Shown: positions 1 through 7,957, counted from the stretch's first letter. The stretch is DNA of 32,680 nucleotides from Candidatus Nitrosopumilus salarius BD31 (GCF_000242875.2 NZ_AEXL02000062.1:1-32680), one strand, 5' to 3'. Numbers and translations: made by a program. Notes: generated from the letters alone by a model not told the origin.

Positions 1-1062
1 GTTTATGCCCTTGCTGAAGAATCAACTGAAGCATATGAGGCTACACGGGATAAAATTGCAAATTTCATCAATGTGAAAGATCGTCAAGAAATTATTTTTG
101 TCAGGGGTACTACTGAAGCAATCAATTTAGTTGCATATGCATGGGGAAGACCTCATGTCAAAGAAGGTGACATTATTGTTACCACTGAATATGAGCATCA
201 CAGTAACATTGTGCCATGGCAACTTCTTACTCAAGAGAAGCATGCTAAAGTTGAATACATTAGAATGGATGATGATGGTGAGTTAATTCTAGATGATCTT
301 GATAAATTCCTAGCAACTGGCAAGGTCAAACTTGTGACATTTAGTTTGATGTCTAATGTTCTTGGAACTATAACCGATGCTCATAAGATTATCGAAAAAT
401 GTAAAGCGGCAGGTGTTCTTACTCTAATTGACGGTGCTCAGGCAGTACCTCACATGCAAGTTGATATTGAAAAATTAGGCTGTGACTTTTTTGCATTTTC
501 TGGACATAAAATGTTAGGGCCAACTGGTATTGGAGTTTTGTGGGTTAAAAAATCTGTGTTGGAAACCATGGTTCCTTTTCATGGCGGTGGTGATATGATT
601 AGGGAAGTTCACAAATATGAAACTACATGGAATGATTTACCATACAAATTTGAGGCAGGTACGCCAAACATTGCAGATGTAATAGGATTCGGTGCTGCTA
701 TTGATTATCTCACAAAGATTGGAATGGATAATGTACGAGAACATGAAGTTGAATTAACAAAGTATGCTATGGAAAAATTATCTCAAGTTAAAGGTCTACA
801 TATCTACGGAACAAAAGATATTTCAAAACGTGGTGGCGTTATCTCATTTAATTTTGCAGATGTTCATCCTCACGATGTTGCTCAAATTATTGATGAAGAA
901 GGAATTGCTGTTAGATCTGGTCATCATTGTGCACAAGTACTAATGGAGAGACTGAATGTTGCTGCAACATCAAGAGCTAGTTTTTACATTTACAATACCA
1001 AAGAAGACATTGATATTCTAGTAAATTCATTAAATATTGTGGCAAAGGTGTTTAAGCTATGA
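1..1062 (+). CDS. sufS: Cysteine desulfurase SufS, 5' end outside the window
   Basis: PLP enzyme that takes sulfur from L-cysteine and hands it as persulfide to the Fe-S scaffold. The frame is open from base 1 without a start, so the gene begins upstream; the GTG at 73 is an internal codon. Family landmarks are intact: the TTEAIN cofactor region near 109, the SGHKMLGP motif whose lysine (508-510) should bind PLP, and RSGHHCAQ, whose cysteine (928-930) is the expected persulfide carrier. The spacing of these motifs and the C-terminal SRASFYIYNT segment fit group II desulfurases (SufS type) rather than IscS. Its TGA overlaps the sufU ATG (ATGA), so the two are translationally coupled. Family call is firm; nothing can be said of its promoter. 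Confidence 0.95.
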   Translation, partial: VYALAEESTEAYEATRDKIANFINVKDRQEIIFVRGTTEAINLVAYAWGRPHVKEGDIIVTTEYEHHSNIVPWQLLTQEKHAKVEYIRMDDDGELILDDLDKFLATGKVKLVTFSLMSNVLGTITDAHKIIEKCKAAGVLTLIDGAQAVPHMQVDIEKLGCDFFAFSGHKMLGPTGIGVLWVKKSVLETMVPFHGGGDMIREVHKYETTWNDLPYKFEAGTPNIADVIGFGAAIDYLTKIGMDNVREHEVELTKYAMEKLSQVKGLHIYGTKDISKRGGVISFNFADVHPHDVAQIIDEEGIAVRSGHHCAQVLMERLNVAATSRASFYIYNTKEDIDILVNSLNIVAKVFKL

Positions 1063-1502
1063 GTAGTAATGCAGACATTTACCATGAGATGATTGTTGAT
1101 TATTCTAGAAATCCTGTCAACTTTGGAAAAATCGAGGATCATGATGTAACTTTTCATGACTCAAATCCGTTGTGTGGCGATAGTATTGACATTGATATGA
1201 AAATTGATGATAACAAAGTTACAGATATCAAATTTCATGGAAGGGGATGTGCAATTTGTATGGCATGCTCTTCTGTTTTAACAGAAATTACAAAAGGTAA
1301 AACCCTTGATGAAGCAAGAGCCATTGAGAAAAATGATGTATTAAGCGAACTAGGTCTTGAACATCTTCAGGCAGTTCGAATAAAATGCGCTTTGCTTTCC
1401 CTCAAAGTACTCAAATCTGCTCTTTATACCTACATTGGAGAGCACCTTGAAAATACTCAAGATTTGGATACACTAAAAGAAGAGGCAGCAAATCTGTACT
1501 AG
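1059..1502 (+). CDS. sufU: SufU/IscU-type Fe-S scaffold or sulfur-transfer protein
   Basis: 147-residue SufU-family protein that receives sulfur from SufS. The family's metal-binding residues are visible: Cys39 and Asp41 in NPLCGD, Cys64 in GRGCAIC and Cys110 in RIKCALLSLK. There are two further cysteines at 67 and 70. The gap between Cys64 and Cys110 is shorter than I expect for Bacillus SufU but typical of compact archaeal forms. It starts inside the stop of sufS (4-base overlap) and ends one base before the next gene, so all three are probably one transcript. Whether it acts as a scaffold or as a zinc-dependent sulfur acceptor cannot be decided from sequence. Confidence 0.93.
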   Translation: MSSNADIYHEMIVDYSRNPVNFGKIEDHDVTFHDSNPLCGDSIDIDMKIDDNKVTDIKFHGRGCAICMACSSVLTEITKGKTLDEARAIEKNDVLSELGLEHLQAVRIKCALLSLKVLKSALYTYIGEHLENTQDLDTLKEEAANLY

Positions 1503-1503
1503 T

Positions 1504-1851
1504 ATGAGTGATTTTACTCCTATTACTCCAATAGAACTTCAGATACGTAAAATTATATTTGAAAAATTCAATGACATTGATACCAACTTTACAAATGATG
1601 AAGTTTTTGAACTCCTTAAGCAAAACGGTGATTTTGATCCATCTTGGATTGTTGATGATACTGAATCGTTTTTTAACGAACTTTGTAATTCCGGTCTTGT
1701 CCGAAACATAGGGCAGAATTTTACTACAATGTATCTAAAACTATTTGATCCTATCGAGAAAATCCACTGCAACGCATGTAATCAAGACATCTATCTTGGT
1801 TCCTCTGAAGACAGAATTTGTATTAATCCTTCTTGTAAATCCCCTATTTAG
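1504..1851 (+). CDS. Small zinc-ribbon protein in the suf operon
   Basis: 115-residue protein of unknown function. The first 80 residues look like a compact helical, winged-helix-like fold (IRKIIFEKF, NDEVFELLKQ, ESFFNELCNSGLVRNIG). The last 30 residues hold four cysteines at 89, 92, 106 and 111 (CNAC then CINPSC), as expected for a zinc ribbon. One base separates it from the sufU stop, so it is co-transcribed and may help regulate or assemble the Suf system; that is inference from position only. Its last 8 bases overlap the 3' end of the convergent phosphoglycerate kinase gene. Confidence 0.8.
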   Translation: MSDFTPITPIELQIRKIIFEKFNDIDTNFTNDEVFELLKQNGDFDPSWIVDDTESFFNELCNSGLVRNIGQNFTTMYLKLFDPIEKIHCNACNQDIYLGSSEDRICINPSCKSPI

Positions 1852-3070
1852 ATCTGTATTTTATTGCTGCATCTTCAAGTGCTTTTATCATTGGTAACTT
1901 TTCTCCGGTGAGATAAAGTACTAACGCCCCACCTGCAGTACTGATGTGGTTAATTTTATCTGCTAATCCTAATTGCTTTAGAGCTGTTGTCAAATGCCCT
2001 CCACTTACAATTGTAGTTGCCATGGAATTTGAAACTGCTTCAAGTAATGCATTTGTTCCATAACTGAAATTCTCTTTTTCAAAAAATCCTGCAGGACCAC
2101 TGATAAACACAGTTCCAGCACCTGCGATTAATTTTGAATAATACTCTACAGTTTTTGGCCCTAGATCAAAAATTTTGTCTCCTTTGCCCATCTCTCTTAC
2201 ATCCATCTCTACCCTTTCACCATCTTTGTCAATTGCAATGTCTACTGGAGTTGCAAACACATCGGGATATTCTCCAATGAGTGCATGAGCTTTTGCCACT
2301 ACTTCATCTTCACGTTTTATTCCAAGAGGGGATTTTATTCTAGCCTGTGCACGCATAAACACATTACCTATAAGTCCCGTAAGCAGCACATGATCTGCAC
2401 GACCATTCTGAATCAATAATTTTATCGCCTCAAGCCTATCTGGAACCTTCGAGCCTCCAAGGACAATCACATGAGGTGCCTTGGCTACTGTCATTATCTC
2501 ATCCAGATTCCTGACTTCTCTCTCGACAATTTTTCCTGCACATGCAGGCAGAACTTGTGGAAATCCAACTATTGATGGGTGTGATCTGTGGGCACTTGGA
2601 AATGAATCCAATACACAAAGATCAAACAATTTAGATAGACGAGAAACCATTATAGTTTTTGCAGCATTCTCAGGTGTAAACTCGTAATTTTCTTCCGCAC
2701 ATAATCGTAGATTATCTAAAAGTAAAATATCCCCGTTCTCTAAATTTTTAATTGCATTTTGTGCAGCTTCTCCAATAACATCTTCGACATATTTTATTTC
2801 CCTATTCATTAATTTTTCAAGAACTTTGGCATGTTTGTCCATTCCAGTATAATCGTTATTTCCAACTCTTCCTTGATGTGATGCAACGACAACTTTAGCG
2901 TCTTTTAATGATGTTAGAGTCTCAATGGCCTCCTCGATCCTTCTCGTACCCAAAATCTCCATTGTTGCTGGATCTATTGGGCAATTCATGTCCACCCTGA
3001 GGAAAACTGTCTTACCTTTAAGGTCAAAATCATCTAATGTGAGTACCTTCACAATTTTTCTATTGTTCAC
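1844..3070 (-). CDS. pgk: Phosphoglycerate kinase, archaeal type
   Basis: Interconverts 1,3-bisphosphoglycerate/ADP and 3-phosphoglycerate/ATP; in an autotrophic ammonia oxidiser this would mainly serve gluconeogenesis. Seen: the N-terminal substrate loop FLRVDMNCPID, the RRIEEA and SHQGRVG segments, DSFPSAHRSHPSIVGF, the nucleotide-side helix GGSKVPDRLEA, and the C-terminal glycine-rich STAGGALVLYLTGEKLPM motif. At 408 residues it has the usual length. The outer start is a GTG at 3070; a second in-frame GTG at 3052 would give MKVLTLDDF, closer to how archaeal homologues usually begin. It is monocistronic, divergent from the PAP2 gene, and its end overlaps the end of the small zinc-ribbon gene. 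Confidence 0.95.
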   Translation of the reverse strand: MNNRKIVKVLTLDDFDLKGKTVFLRVDMNCPIDPATMEILGTRRIEEAIETLTSLKDAKVVVASHQGRVGNNDYTGMDKHAKVLEKLMNREIKYVEDVIGEAAQNAIKNLENGDILLLDNLRLCAEENYEFTPENAAKTIMVSRLSKLFDLCVLDSFPSAHRSHPSIVGFPQVLPACAGKIVEREVRNLDEIMTVAKAPHVIVLGGSKVPDRLEAIKLLIQNGRADHVLLTGLIGNVFMRAQARIKSPLGIKREDEVVAKAHALIGEYPDVFATPVDIAIDKDGERVEMDVREMGKGDKIFDLGPKTVEYYSKLIAGAGTVFISGPAGFFEKENFSYGTNALLEAVSNSMATTIVSGGHLTTALKQLGLADKINHISTAGGALVLYLTGEKLPMIKALEDAAIKYRSK

Positions 3071-3191
3071 TTGGTTAAATTCTTTGAGTCGATCTGAATT
3101 ATTTTCACTACTTTGTTTTCTTGACTAAGATTGATTTACAAAACTTATCTATTGACAAAAATTAAAAGAAACGAACTTGAGGTTTATTTAA

Positions 3192-3869
3192 TTGCAAAAT
3201 TGGATTTTTGATATCAGGTCGCGTTCTTTTGTTTTACTGACAATCCTGTTTCTCGTCTTAACGGCATTTGTTTACTTTGGACTCACTGAAAGTTTTGATC
3301 AAAGTGTCATTTTGTTTTTCTCACAAAATGTTGGAGATTCCTCACTTGATCTAATTATGCAATACGTCACAGAAAGTGGTGAGGTTCTGTGGATGTTGGG
3401 ATTTGGAATTTTAATGTTGATAATCCCAAAAACTCGAAGGGTTGGAATTACCTTGATGATATTGATTGTGATTTCTACATTGCTTACAGGATACATCAAA
3501 TGCGGTGTTGATAGGGATAGACCTGATTTTGATTATGAGGGTGCCCCATTTCCAGTACCAATAAGTAAAGATACTTTTGCCCTGTTCTGTGAGGGAGGAT
3601 ACAATGCATCATACCCATCTGGTCATGCTGCCAGGTCTATGATATTTGCAATAATCCTAGGTTATGCCCTCTCTGAGCGATTCCCAAGAGGTGCATATTT
3701 GTTATTTATTTATCCTGCAATGATATCTATTAGCAGAATCTATGTCTTACAACATTATCCAATGGATGTCATTGGAGGAATCGTAATTGGAATAATGCTT
3801 GCAGGTGTCATGGCAAAAAGAACTAAACTTTACAAAATTTTTGACAAATCAAAAACCCAGTTCAGTTAA
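3192..3869 (+). CDS. PAP2-family membrane phosphatase
   Basis: Membrane-bound acid phosphatase/lipid phosphatase of the PAP2 superfamily, 225 residues with about six hydrophobic segments. All three signature blocks are present: K-x6-RP (Lys103 to Arg110-Pro111), PSGH (142-145) and SR-x5-H-x3-D (Arg182, His188, Asp192). These form the phosphohistidine active site, facing outside in known members. Likely substrates are prenyl or phospholipid phosphates; the exact one is not visible. The start is a TTG preceded at good distance by GAGGT (3179-3183). Its last 21 bases overlap the end of the convergent gene. Confidence 0.9.
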   Translation: MQNWIFDIRSRSFVLLTILFLVLTAFVYFGLTESFDQSVILFFSQNVGDSSLDLIMQYVTESGEVLWMLGFGILMLIIPKTRRVGITLMILIVISTLLTGYIKCGVDRDRPDFDYEGAPFPVPISKDTFALFCEGGYNASYPSGHAARSMIFAIILGYALSERFPRGAYLLFIYPAMISISRIYVLQHYPMDVIGGIVIGIMLAGVMAKRTKLYKIFDKSKTQFS

Positions 3870-4160
3870 TGCGTCACTGCTAATCAAAACTATTGCATAA
3901 TGATCATCATCGTGGTGGTATGTCCAATATCGTATGTCTGGAATTTCTTTTTTTTGTTTAAGTCCATGTGTTACCCCCGTTGTCACCGTATATCCTATTC
4001 TTTTTGCAGTCTTTGATTCCTTTGGAAATAACACTTTGAATCCTTCATTTTTATCTCTAAACCCTAGTTTTACCATGTCATCTACCGCATCGGATGCATC
4101 TTTTTCATCTTTTAGATCGTACGTCTTTGATATTGGTAAATCATTAGGATGAAAATCCAT
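3849..4160 (-). CDS. Conserved small protein of unknown function
   Basis: 103 residues, acidic-basic mixed, no membrane segment and no motif I recognise. It opens with MDFHPNDLPISKTYDL and has a His/Asp-rich stretch near residues 79-88 (YHHDDDHYAI) that could bind metal, which is speculation. A TATA-like TATTAGATAAG lies about 30 bases before the ATG. The convergent overlap with the PAP2 gene (21 bases) argues the frame is genuine only weakly; the codon use and a normal ATG start support it better. Confidence 0.65.
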   Translation of the reverse strand: MDFHPNDLPISKTYDLKDEKDASDAVDDMVKLGFRDKNEGFKVLFPKESKTAKRIGYTVTTGVTHGLKQKKEIPDIRYWTYHHDDDHYAIVLISSDALTELGF

Positions 4161-4298
4161 TAAATATGATGTGTTCTCTTATCTAATATTTTTTAAAAAA
4201 CTGATTTTTGCGATCAATGTTAGTTAATTTTCTTTACCGCTAAGTCAAATCCTGAACATATTAACAACTTAACCGAGTCTTTTCTCTTGATTGTAACA

Positions 4299-4943
4299 TT
4301 GGCATCTCTAGAAAAATTGGTAATTCAATTACGTAAAAAGAAACAAGAAGCAACAAAGCTAAGGGCAAAAGCTGAAGAAGAACTAAAAAAATATCGATCT
4401 GCTGAAAAGCGTTCAGCATCTGGAATCGTGTCAATTGAGAAAAAAATAGATTCTGAAAAAGAGAACGTATCTGATGTTTCCTCTGTCCTTAACCAAAAAA
4501 CATCCCAATTGGAAAGTATTGGAAGACTGGTGGCAACAGCAGAAGAACGTCTTACTAGGGAAAGAGAAGCCATTGAGAATGCTCAGCAAGAAATTGAGTT
4601 CGCTGAAAATCCTGAAGAAAAACAAAATGCCGAGGCTAGGTTACGTTCGTTATCTGACCGTATTGAAGAACTAGTCTCTGAAATCAAAAACAGGCAAAAA
4701 ACTGCTAAAAAGATTACAGATGAAATAGCAAATTTTTCCACTATGAAATCAAAAATCACTTCAACTATTCAAAAACAATCCAAATCAAAACCCACTTTAC
4801 GTGAAGCAATGGTTACTAGCCGCAAGTCTGCAGAAAAACTTGTCAAGGAATTGGAGAGGCGAATCAAAGCAGAAGAATCTGCTAAAAACGCATTAGATAA
4901 GGTATCTTCAAAAATTAGGAGAATATTTGGCAAAGAAACGTAA
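4299..4943 (+). CDS. Coiled-coil protein coupled to a lysine-rich DNA-binding-like protein
   Basis: About 214 residues of nearly uninterrupted charged heptads (Lys/Glu/Ala/Arg rich), with two long helical blocks separated near residues 110-125. No signal peptide or membrane segment. The start is uncertain: a TTG at 4287 would add four hydrophobic residues, while TTG at 4299 gives MASLEKLVIQLRKKK, which I prefer. The stop lies inside the following lysine-rich gene (17-base overlap in a different frame), so the two are translationally coupled and probably act together. A structural or chromatin-associated role is inference from that neighbour. Confidence 0.75.
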   Translation: MASLEKLVIQLRKKKQEATKLRAKAEEELKKYRSAEKRSASGIVSIEKKIDSEKENVSDVSSVLNQKTSQLESIGRLVATAEERLTREREAIENAQQEIEFAENPEEKQNAEARLRSLSDRIEELVSEIKNRQKTAKKITDEIANFSTMKSKITSTIQKQSKSKPTLREAMVTSRKSAEKLVKELERRIKAEESAKNALDKVSSKIRRIFGKET

Positions 4944-5121
4944 ATCTGCCAAAAAGAAACCATCTAAAAGAAAACCATCTAAAAAGACTGCAGCTAAAAG
5001 AAAACCATCTAAAAAGACTGCAGCTAAAAGAAAACCATCTAAAAAGACTGCAGCTAAAAGAAAACCATCTAAAAAGACTGCAGCTAAAAGAAAACCAGCT
5101 AAAAAGAAATCTAGACGATAA
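4927..5121 (+). CDS. Lysine-rich histone-H1-like repeat protein
   Basis: 64 residues, mostly Lys/Arg/Ala/Pro/Ser/Thr, with four identical decapeptides KRKPSKKTAA (residues 14-53) and a fifth partial copy. The composition resembles the tails of histone H1 and of bacterial H1-like proteins that bind DNA through charge. There are no acidic residues at all. It starts at TTG within the end of the coiled-coil gene, overlapping it by 17 bases. It is probably a nucleoid protein or the basic partner of the coiled-coil protein; homology is hard to prove because the sequence is of low complexity. Confidence 0.8.
   Translation: MAKKRKSAKKKPSKRKPSKKTAAKRKPSKKTAAKRKPSKKTAAKRKPSKKTAAKRKPAKKKSRR
4966..5096 (+). 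repeat. Perfect 30-bp tandem repeat inside the lysine-rich gene
   Basis: Four copies of a 30-base unit at 4966-4995, 4996-5025, 5026-5055 and 5056-5085 are identical at DNA level, including third positions, followed by a partial copy to about 5096. One unit encodes exactly ten codons, so copy-number changes keep the frame. Identity at silent positions points to recent duplication or ongoing slippage/recombination. Confidence 0.97.
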
Positions 5122-5180
5122 TTCTGTAGTTTTCTAAATTCATTTTCTATGACATAAAAGTGGGGGTTTGATGATTTATC

Positions 5181-5786
5181 ATGATGAATAAAAGAGGTCC
5201 AATAATTTCCCTCGCTGGTATGGTTCTAATTGGAATTTCACTTCTAGTTGCTGCTTCGTCCATTCCATCCGGTATTGCTAAATCTGATAATTTTTCAGTT
5301 CCATTATTGTTTGAAGGGATGTTTGATGAGGTTTCAGATGAAGTTGAAATCCTGCCTGGTAGTTCAGCGTATGTTTCTTACAGTGTTTCTTCATCTAATA
5401 TTCCACTTCTATGGGGAATTCAAATAATTAATTATCAATCTGGAGATAAATTGTCTATTAAAATTTCTAATATTTTTGGTGATGATTATGGAGAGTTTGT
5501 TCAAGATGAACCAATTTTATTTGAAGTGTTGGAAATCACAAAATCTGATACGTTAAATTTTGAAATTCAAAATCCTGGAACTGAAACTGTAAATGTCGTT
5601 ACAATGTTTTCGGAAGATCCTGAAAACTCTGACGCTCTTTCAAACCCAAATTCCCCTGTGATGAATATGGTTTTTCCTCTCATTGTTTCCGGAATTTTGA
5701 TTATATTGGGAATTGTTATGTTGATAGTTGGCATCTTGGTAATGTTTGTAGATTGGAAAAACTATCAAAATAAAAGAAATTATTGA
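5181..5786 (+). CDS. Membrane-anchored extracellular protein, function unknown
   Basis: 201 residues with a hydrophobic N-terminal segment (about 9-31, signal anchor or signal peptide), an extracellular beta-rich middle (about 40-155) and a C-terminal membrane helix (about 163-190) followed by a short basic tail (DWKNYQNKRNY). The architecture suggests a cell-envelope protein. I do not recognise a family. Two ATGs in tandem at 5181 and 5184 make the exact start ambiguous by one residue. It is monocistronic, ending 18 bases before the end of the convergent SSB gene. Confidence 0.75.
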   Translation: MMNKRGPIISLAGMVLIGISLLVAASSIPSGIAKSDNFSVPLLFEGMFDEVSDEVEILPGSSAYVSYSVSSSNIPLLWGIQIINYQSGDKLSIKISNIFGDDYGEFVQDEPILFEVLEITKSDTLNFEIQNPGTETVNVVTMFSEDPENSDALSNPNSPVMNMVFPLIVSGILIILGIVMLIVGILVMFVDWKNYQNKRNY

Positions 5787-5803
5787 GTGTTGATTCTGAT
5801 TTG

Positions 5804-6118
5804 TTATGGATTAATTTCCATCTTACCGTATTTGCCTTTGGTTAAGGATACTTCACCTTTGAACTCATTGGTATATCCATTTGTGATAACAACTTTATCT
5901 CCCACATTCACTGCTTTGATATCGTCACCCCACAATGTGAGTTTCATTTGGTTGTCTTCAGTTTCATCGCCGTTAACTATGATTGCATCGCAGACATCAA
6001 CTGTTCCTCCACTTTTGAGATTTACAGTTCTTGCATCTCCTTTACTTTTTACAATGGCTTCAACATTAACTCCACTACGCATTTTTTTTGCGTCTGAAAT
6101 TGGTATGAATTCTGACAT
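5804..6118 (-). CDS. ssb: Single-OB-fold ssDNA-binding protein (crenarchaeal SSB type)
   Basis: About 104 residues forming one OB fold. The blocks IVNGDETE, MKLTLWGDDIKAVNVGD and the later NEFKGEVSLTKG line up by eye with Sulfolobus SSB (GDETGRVKLTLWG and FKGQVQLNAG). It should protect single-stranded DNA or RNA in replication and repair. Unlike the Sulfolobus protein it has no Gly/Arg-rich or acidic C-terminal tail. I chose the ATG at 6118 (MSEFIPISDAKK); an upstream ATG at 6160 adds 14 residues that do not look like the fold, and a TATA-like TTTTAATC sits about 30 bases before 6118. Confidence 0.85.
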   Translation of the reverse strand: MSEFIPISDAKKMRSGVNVEAIVKSKGDARTVNLKSGGTVDVCDAIIVNGDETEDNQMKLTLWGDDIKAVNVGDKVVITNGYTNEFKGEVSLTKGKYGKMEINP

Positions 6119-6237
6119 GTATTTTTGAGTCTTATTAACACGATTAAAAGCTTTGTCCAAAAATCTCCAAAAAATGGAATTATTTTTGTTTTATTGTAAT
6201 AGTAATTGAAAAATAATGGTCATTATCCACTCTCATT

Positions 6238-6337
6238 GCAGAGGTATCGAAGCCCGGTCAACCGAGAGGGACTCAAGATCCATAAATAGGAAATCCCTTC
6301 TCTCAGGAGTTCGTGGGTTCAAATCCCACCCTCTGCA
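6238..6337 (+). tRNA. tRNA-Leu(CAA) with a 15-nt intron
   Basis: Acceptor GCAGAGG (6238-6244) pairs with CCTCTGC (6330-6336), the discriminator is A6337 and CCA is not encoded. The D stem is TCG/CGA. The anticodon stem AGGGA (6267-6271) pairs with TCCCT (6294-6298), with anticodon CAA at 6274-6276. The T arm is GTGGG-TTCAAAT-CCCAC (6313-6329). A long variable arm with CTC/GAG pairing makes it class II, as expected for leucine. The anticodon stem only closes if 15 bases (6278-6292) are removed after position 37, the standard archaeal intron site. Confidence 0.92.
6278..6292 (+). other. Predicted tRNA-Leu intron at position 37/38
   Basis: Fifteen bases between G37 and A38 of the tRNA. The intron can fold TCC/GGA around a 7-nt loop, giving a relaxed splicing motif instead of a full bulge-helix-bulge. 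Because an A occurs at both ends, cleavage one base later would give the same mature tRNA. Confidence 0.8.
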
Positions 6338-6379
6338 CTATTTTTTACTAAAATATTGAAAATGATGAAAAATTTGCGA

Positions 6380-6502
6380 TTATGCTACTATTGCTTTTAT
6401 TTTTGTTATGGAATGCGATGATATTTTTTTATGCATTTTTGCTACGTCCTCGTCTTTGAAAGTTAGATTGCATCGATAACACTTCCAAATTAACTCAGAC
6501 AT
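6380..6502 (-). CDS. 40-residue C2H2 zinc-finger protein
   Basis: From the ATG at 6502 the product begins MSELIWKCYRCNLTFKDED and carries one C2H2-type finger: Cys-x2-Cys (residues 8 and 11), then His-x5-His near 24 and 30, followed by a basic tail. An upstream ATG at 6574 would add 24 residues without finger features and is less likely. Such one-finger proteins are common in thaumarchaea and are presumed nucleic-acid binding; the target is unknown. Confidence 0.7.
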   Translation of the reverse strand: MSELIWKCYRCNLTFKDEDVAKMHKKISSHSITKIKAIVA

Positions 6503-6685
6503 GAATGAATGTACGCATAAATTGCTTATAAGTATATTGCATGATTGATCCGATTTGTTACAAATCATGATCAATAGATCGAAAAATATGAAATTTTTTT
6601 AATTTTTTAGATCAAAATGATATTTTCTGCTGACTGAATATGGATACAAGGGTTTAGAAACAAAAAGTAACATAATTTTAGTAAG

Positions 6686-7306
6686 ATGATGGATATTTTT
6701 GAAATTTTTGGAGAATATTCGTATTTTGGAATTTTTCTTGTACTGATAGGAATAAACACGTCACCGATTTTGATGCCTCCAAGCTGGATCATTCTGACAT
6801 CATTTTATCTTCTAGATCCAAGCTTGAATGTAATAATTCTTGCAATGGTTGGTGCTACCGGTGCCACAATTGGTAGATTTGTGCTCAAAAAAATTAGCGG
6901 GTTATTTAGAAAATTTGTTGGCGAAGAACAAAAATCCAATCTCGATATAATCGGAGATTATCTTAATAGAAAAAAGTATGGCTATATCATTGCATCATTT
7001 TTGTTTGGCGCTACTCCTCTCCCCAGCAACATATTGTTTATCGCCTATGGGTTGATGCGCGCAAAGAGTGTTGGGATGTATGTTGGATTTTGGTTTGGTC
7101 GAACTCTTTCTTATATTGTAATGATTTATTTTGGAAATGCTGTATTATCACCATTTTTAGAAGTATTTGAAGACCGTCTTACAGGAATTTTATTAATTGA
7201 CGGTATTGGTATTGTATTGATTATTCTCTTTGCATCTGTAAACTGGACAGTATTAATTACTCAGAAAAAAATAAAGTTTGTCAAGCCGAAAATATGGAGA
7301 TTGTAA
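6686..7306 (+). CDS. VTT/DedA-like integral membrane protein
   Basis: 206 residues with about five to six hydrophobic segments, including a re-entrant-like stretch FLFGATPLPSNILFIAYGLM that resembles the conserved core of DedA/VTT (SNARE-associated) proteins. Family members are thought to move lipids or take part in membrane homeostasis. The usual arginine-rich motif after the re-entrant loop is not clear here, so the assignment is moderate. The next gene starts directly after its stop codon, so it is co-transcribed with the HD hydrolase. Confidence 0.65.
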   Translation: MMDIFEIFGEYSYFGIFLVLIGINTSPILMPPSWIILTSFYLLDPSLNVIILAMVGATGATIGRFVLKKISGLFRKFVGEEQKSNLDIIGDYLNRKKYGYIIASFLFGATPLPSNILFIAYGLMRAKSVGMYVGFWFGRTLSYIVMIYFGNAVLSPFLEVFEDRLTGILLIDGIGIVLIILFASVNWTVLITQKKIKFVKPKIWRL

Positions 7307-7930
7307 ATGAAAGTTCTTGATTCTATTAAAAATGATGTAAAAAAAATAATTGAAAATGACCCTGCTCATGATTTTGAACATATTATGAGAGTATATCATA
7401 ATGCTCAAAAAATATGTAAAAAAGAAAAGGCAAATAAGAAATTAGTTTTATGTGCTGCATTATTACATGACATAGTGTCCTACCCAAAATCACATAAATT
7501 TTCTAAATTATCTTCAATTCACAGTGCAAATAAATCAAAACAAATTCTGAAAAAATATTCTTTTTCTGATAAAGAAATTGTGATTATTTCAGACGCTATT
7601 CGTGATCATAGTTTTTCACAAAATAAAACTCCTGAAACACTCGAAGGAAAAATTCTTCAGGATGCTGATAGACTAGATGCTTTAGGTGCAATAGGTATTG
7701 CTCGAGTTTTTGCTACTGCAGGCTCACTTAAACGCCCCTTTTACAACCCAAATGACCCTTTTTGCAATAAACGCAAGCCTGATGATAAAACCTGGACTGT
7801 TGATCATTTTTTTCAAAAATTACTAAAACTCGAATCATTAATGAACACAAAAGCTGGCAGATCTGAGGCAAAAAAAAGAACTCTTGTGTTAAAAAAATTT
7901 CTAAATCAGCTAAAACATGAATGTATTTGA
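7307..7930 (+). CDS. HD-domain phosphohydrolase
   Basis: 207-residue soluble HD-superfamily protein (YedJ-like). Metal ligands visible: His of HDFEHIMRVYHN near residue 22, the LLHD pair near 53-54, and the downstream aspartate in QDADRLDALGAIGIARV. The DHSF block near 100 is also typical. Members hydrolyse nucleotides or other phosphoesters; the substrate cannot be read from sequence. ATG follows the TAA of the membrane-protein gene with no gap. Confidence 0.85.
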   Translation: MKVLDSIKNDVKKIIENDPAHDFEHIMRVYHNAQKICKKEKANKKLVLCAALLHDIVSYPKSHKFSKLSSIHSANKSKQILKKYSFSDKEIVIISDAIRDHSFSQNKTPETLEGKILQDADRLDALGAIGIARVFATAGSLKRPFYNPNDPFCNKRKPDDKTWTVDHFFQKLLKLESLMNTKAGRSEAKKRTLVLKKFLNQLKHECI

Positions 7931-7957
7931 CAACACCACTGTTGAAAATGTTAAAAT

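Noticed and set aside
73-75. GTG at 73 as the start of sufS
   Set aside because: The frame is open to base 1 and the upstream residues (YALAEESTEAYEATRDK) fit the desulfurase family.
4769-4963. 64-codon minus-strand frame opposite the coiled-coil gene
   Set aside because: Shadow of a Lys/Glu-rich gene, which gives Phe/Leu/Ser-rich antisense frames.
4966-5096. CRISPR-like regular 30-bp repeats
   Set aside because: The units are directly adjacent with no spacers and encode in-frame decapeptides.
5787-6128. 113-codon plus-strand frame opposite the SSB gene
   Set aside because: The minus strand encodes a recognisable OB fold here, so this is its shadow.
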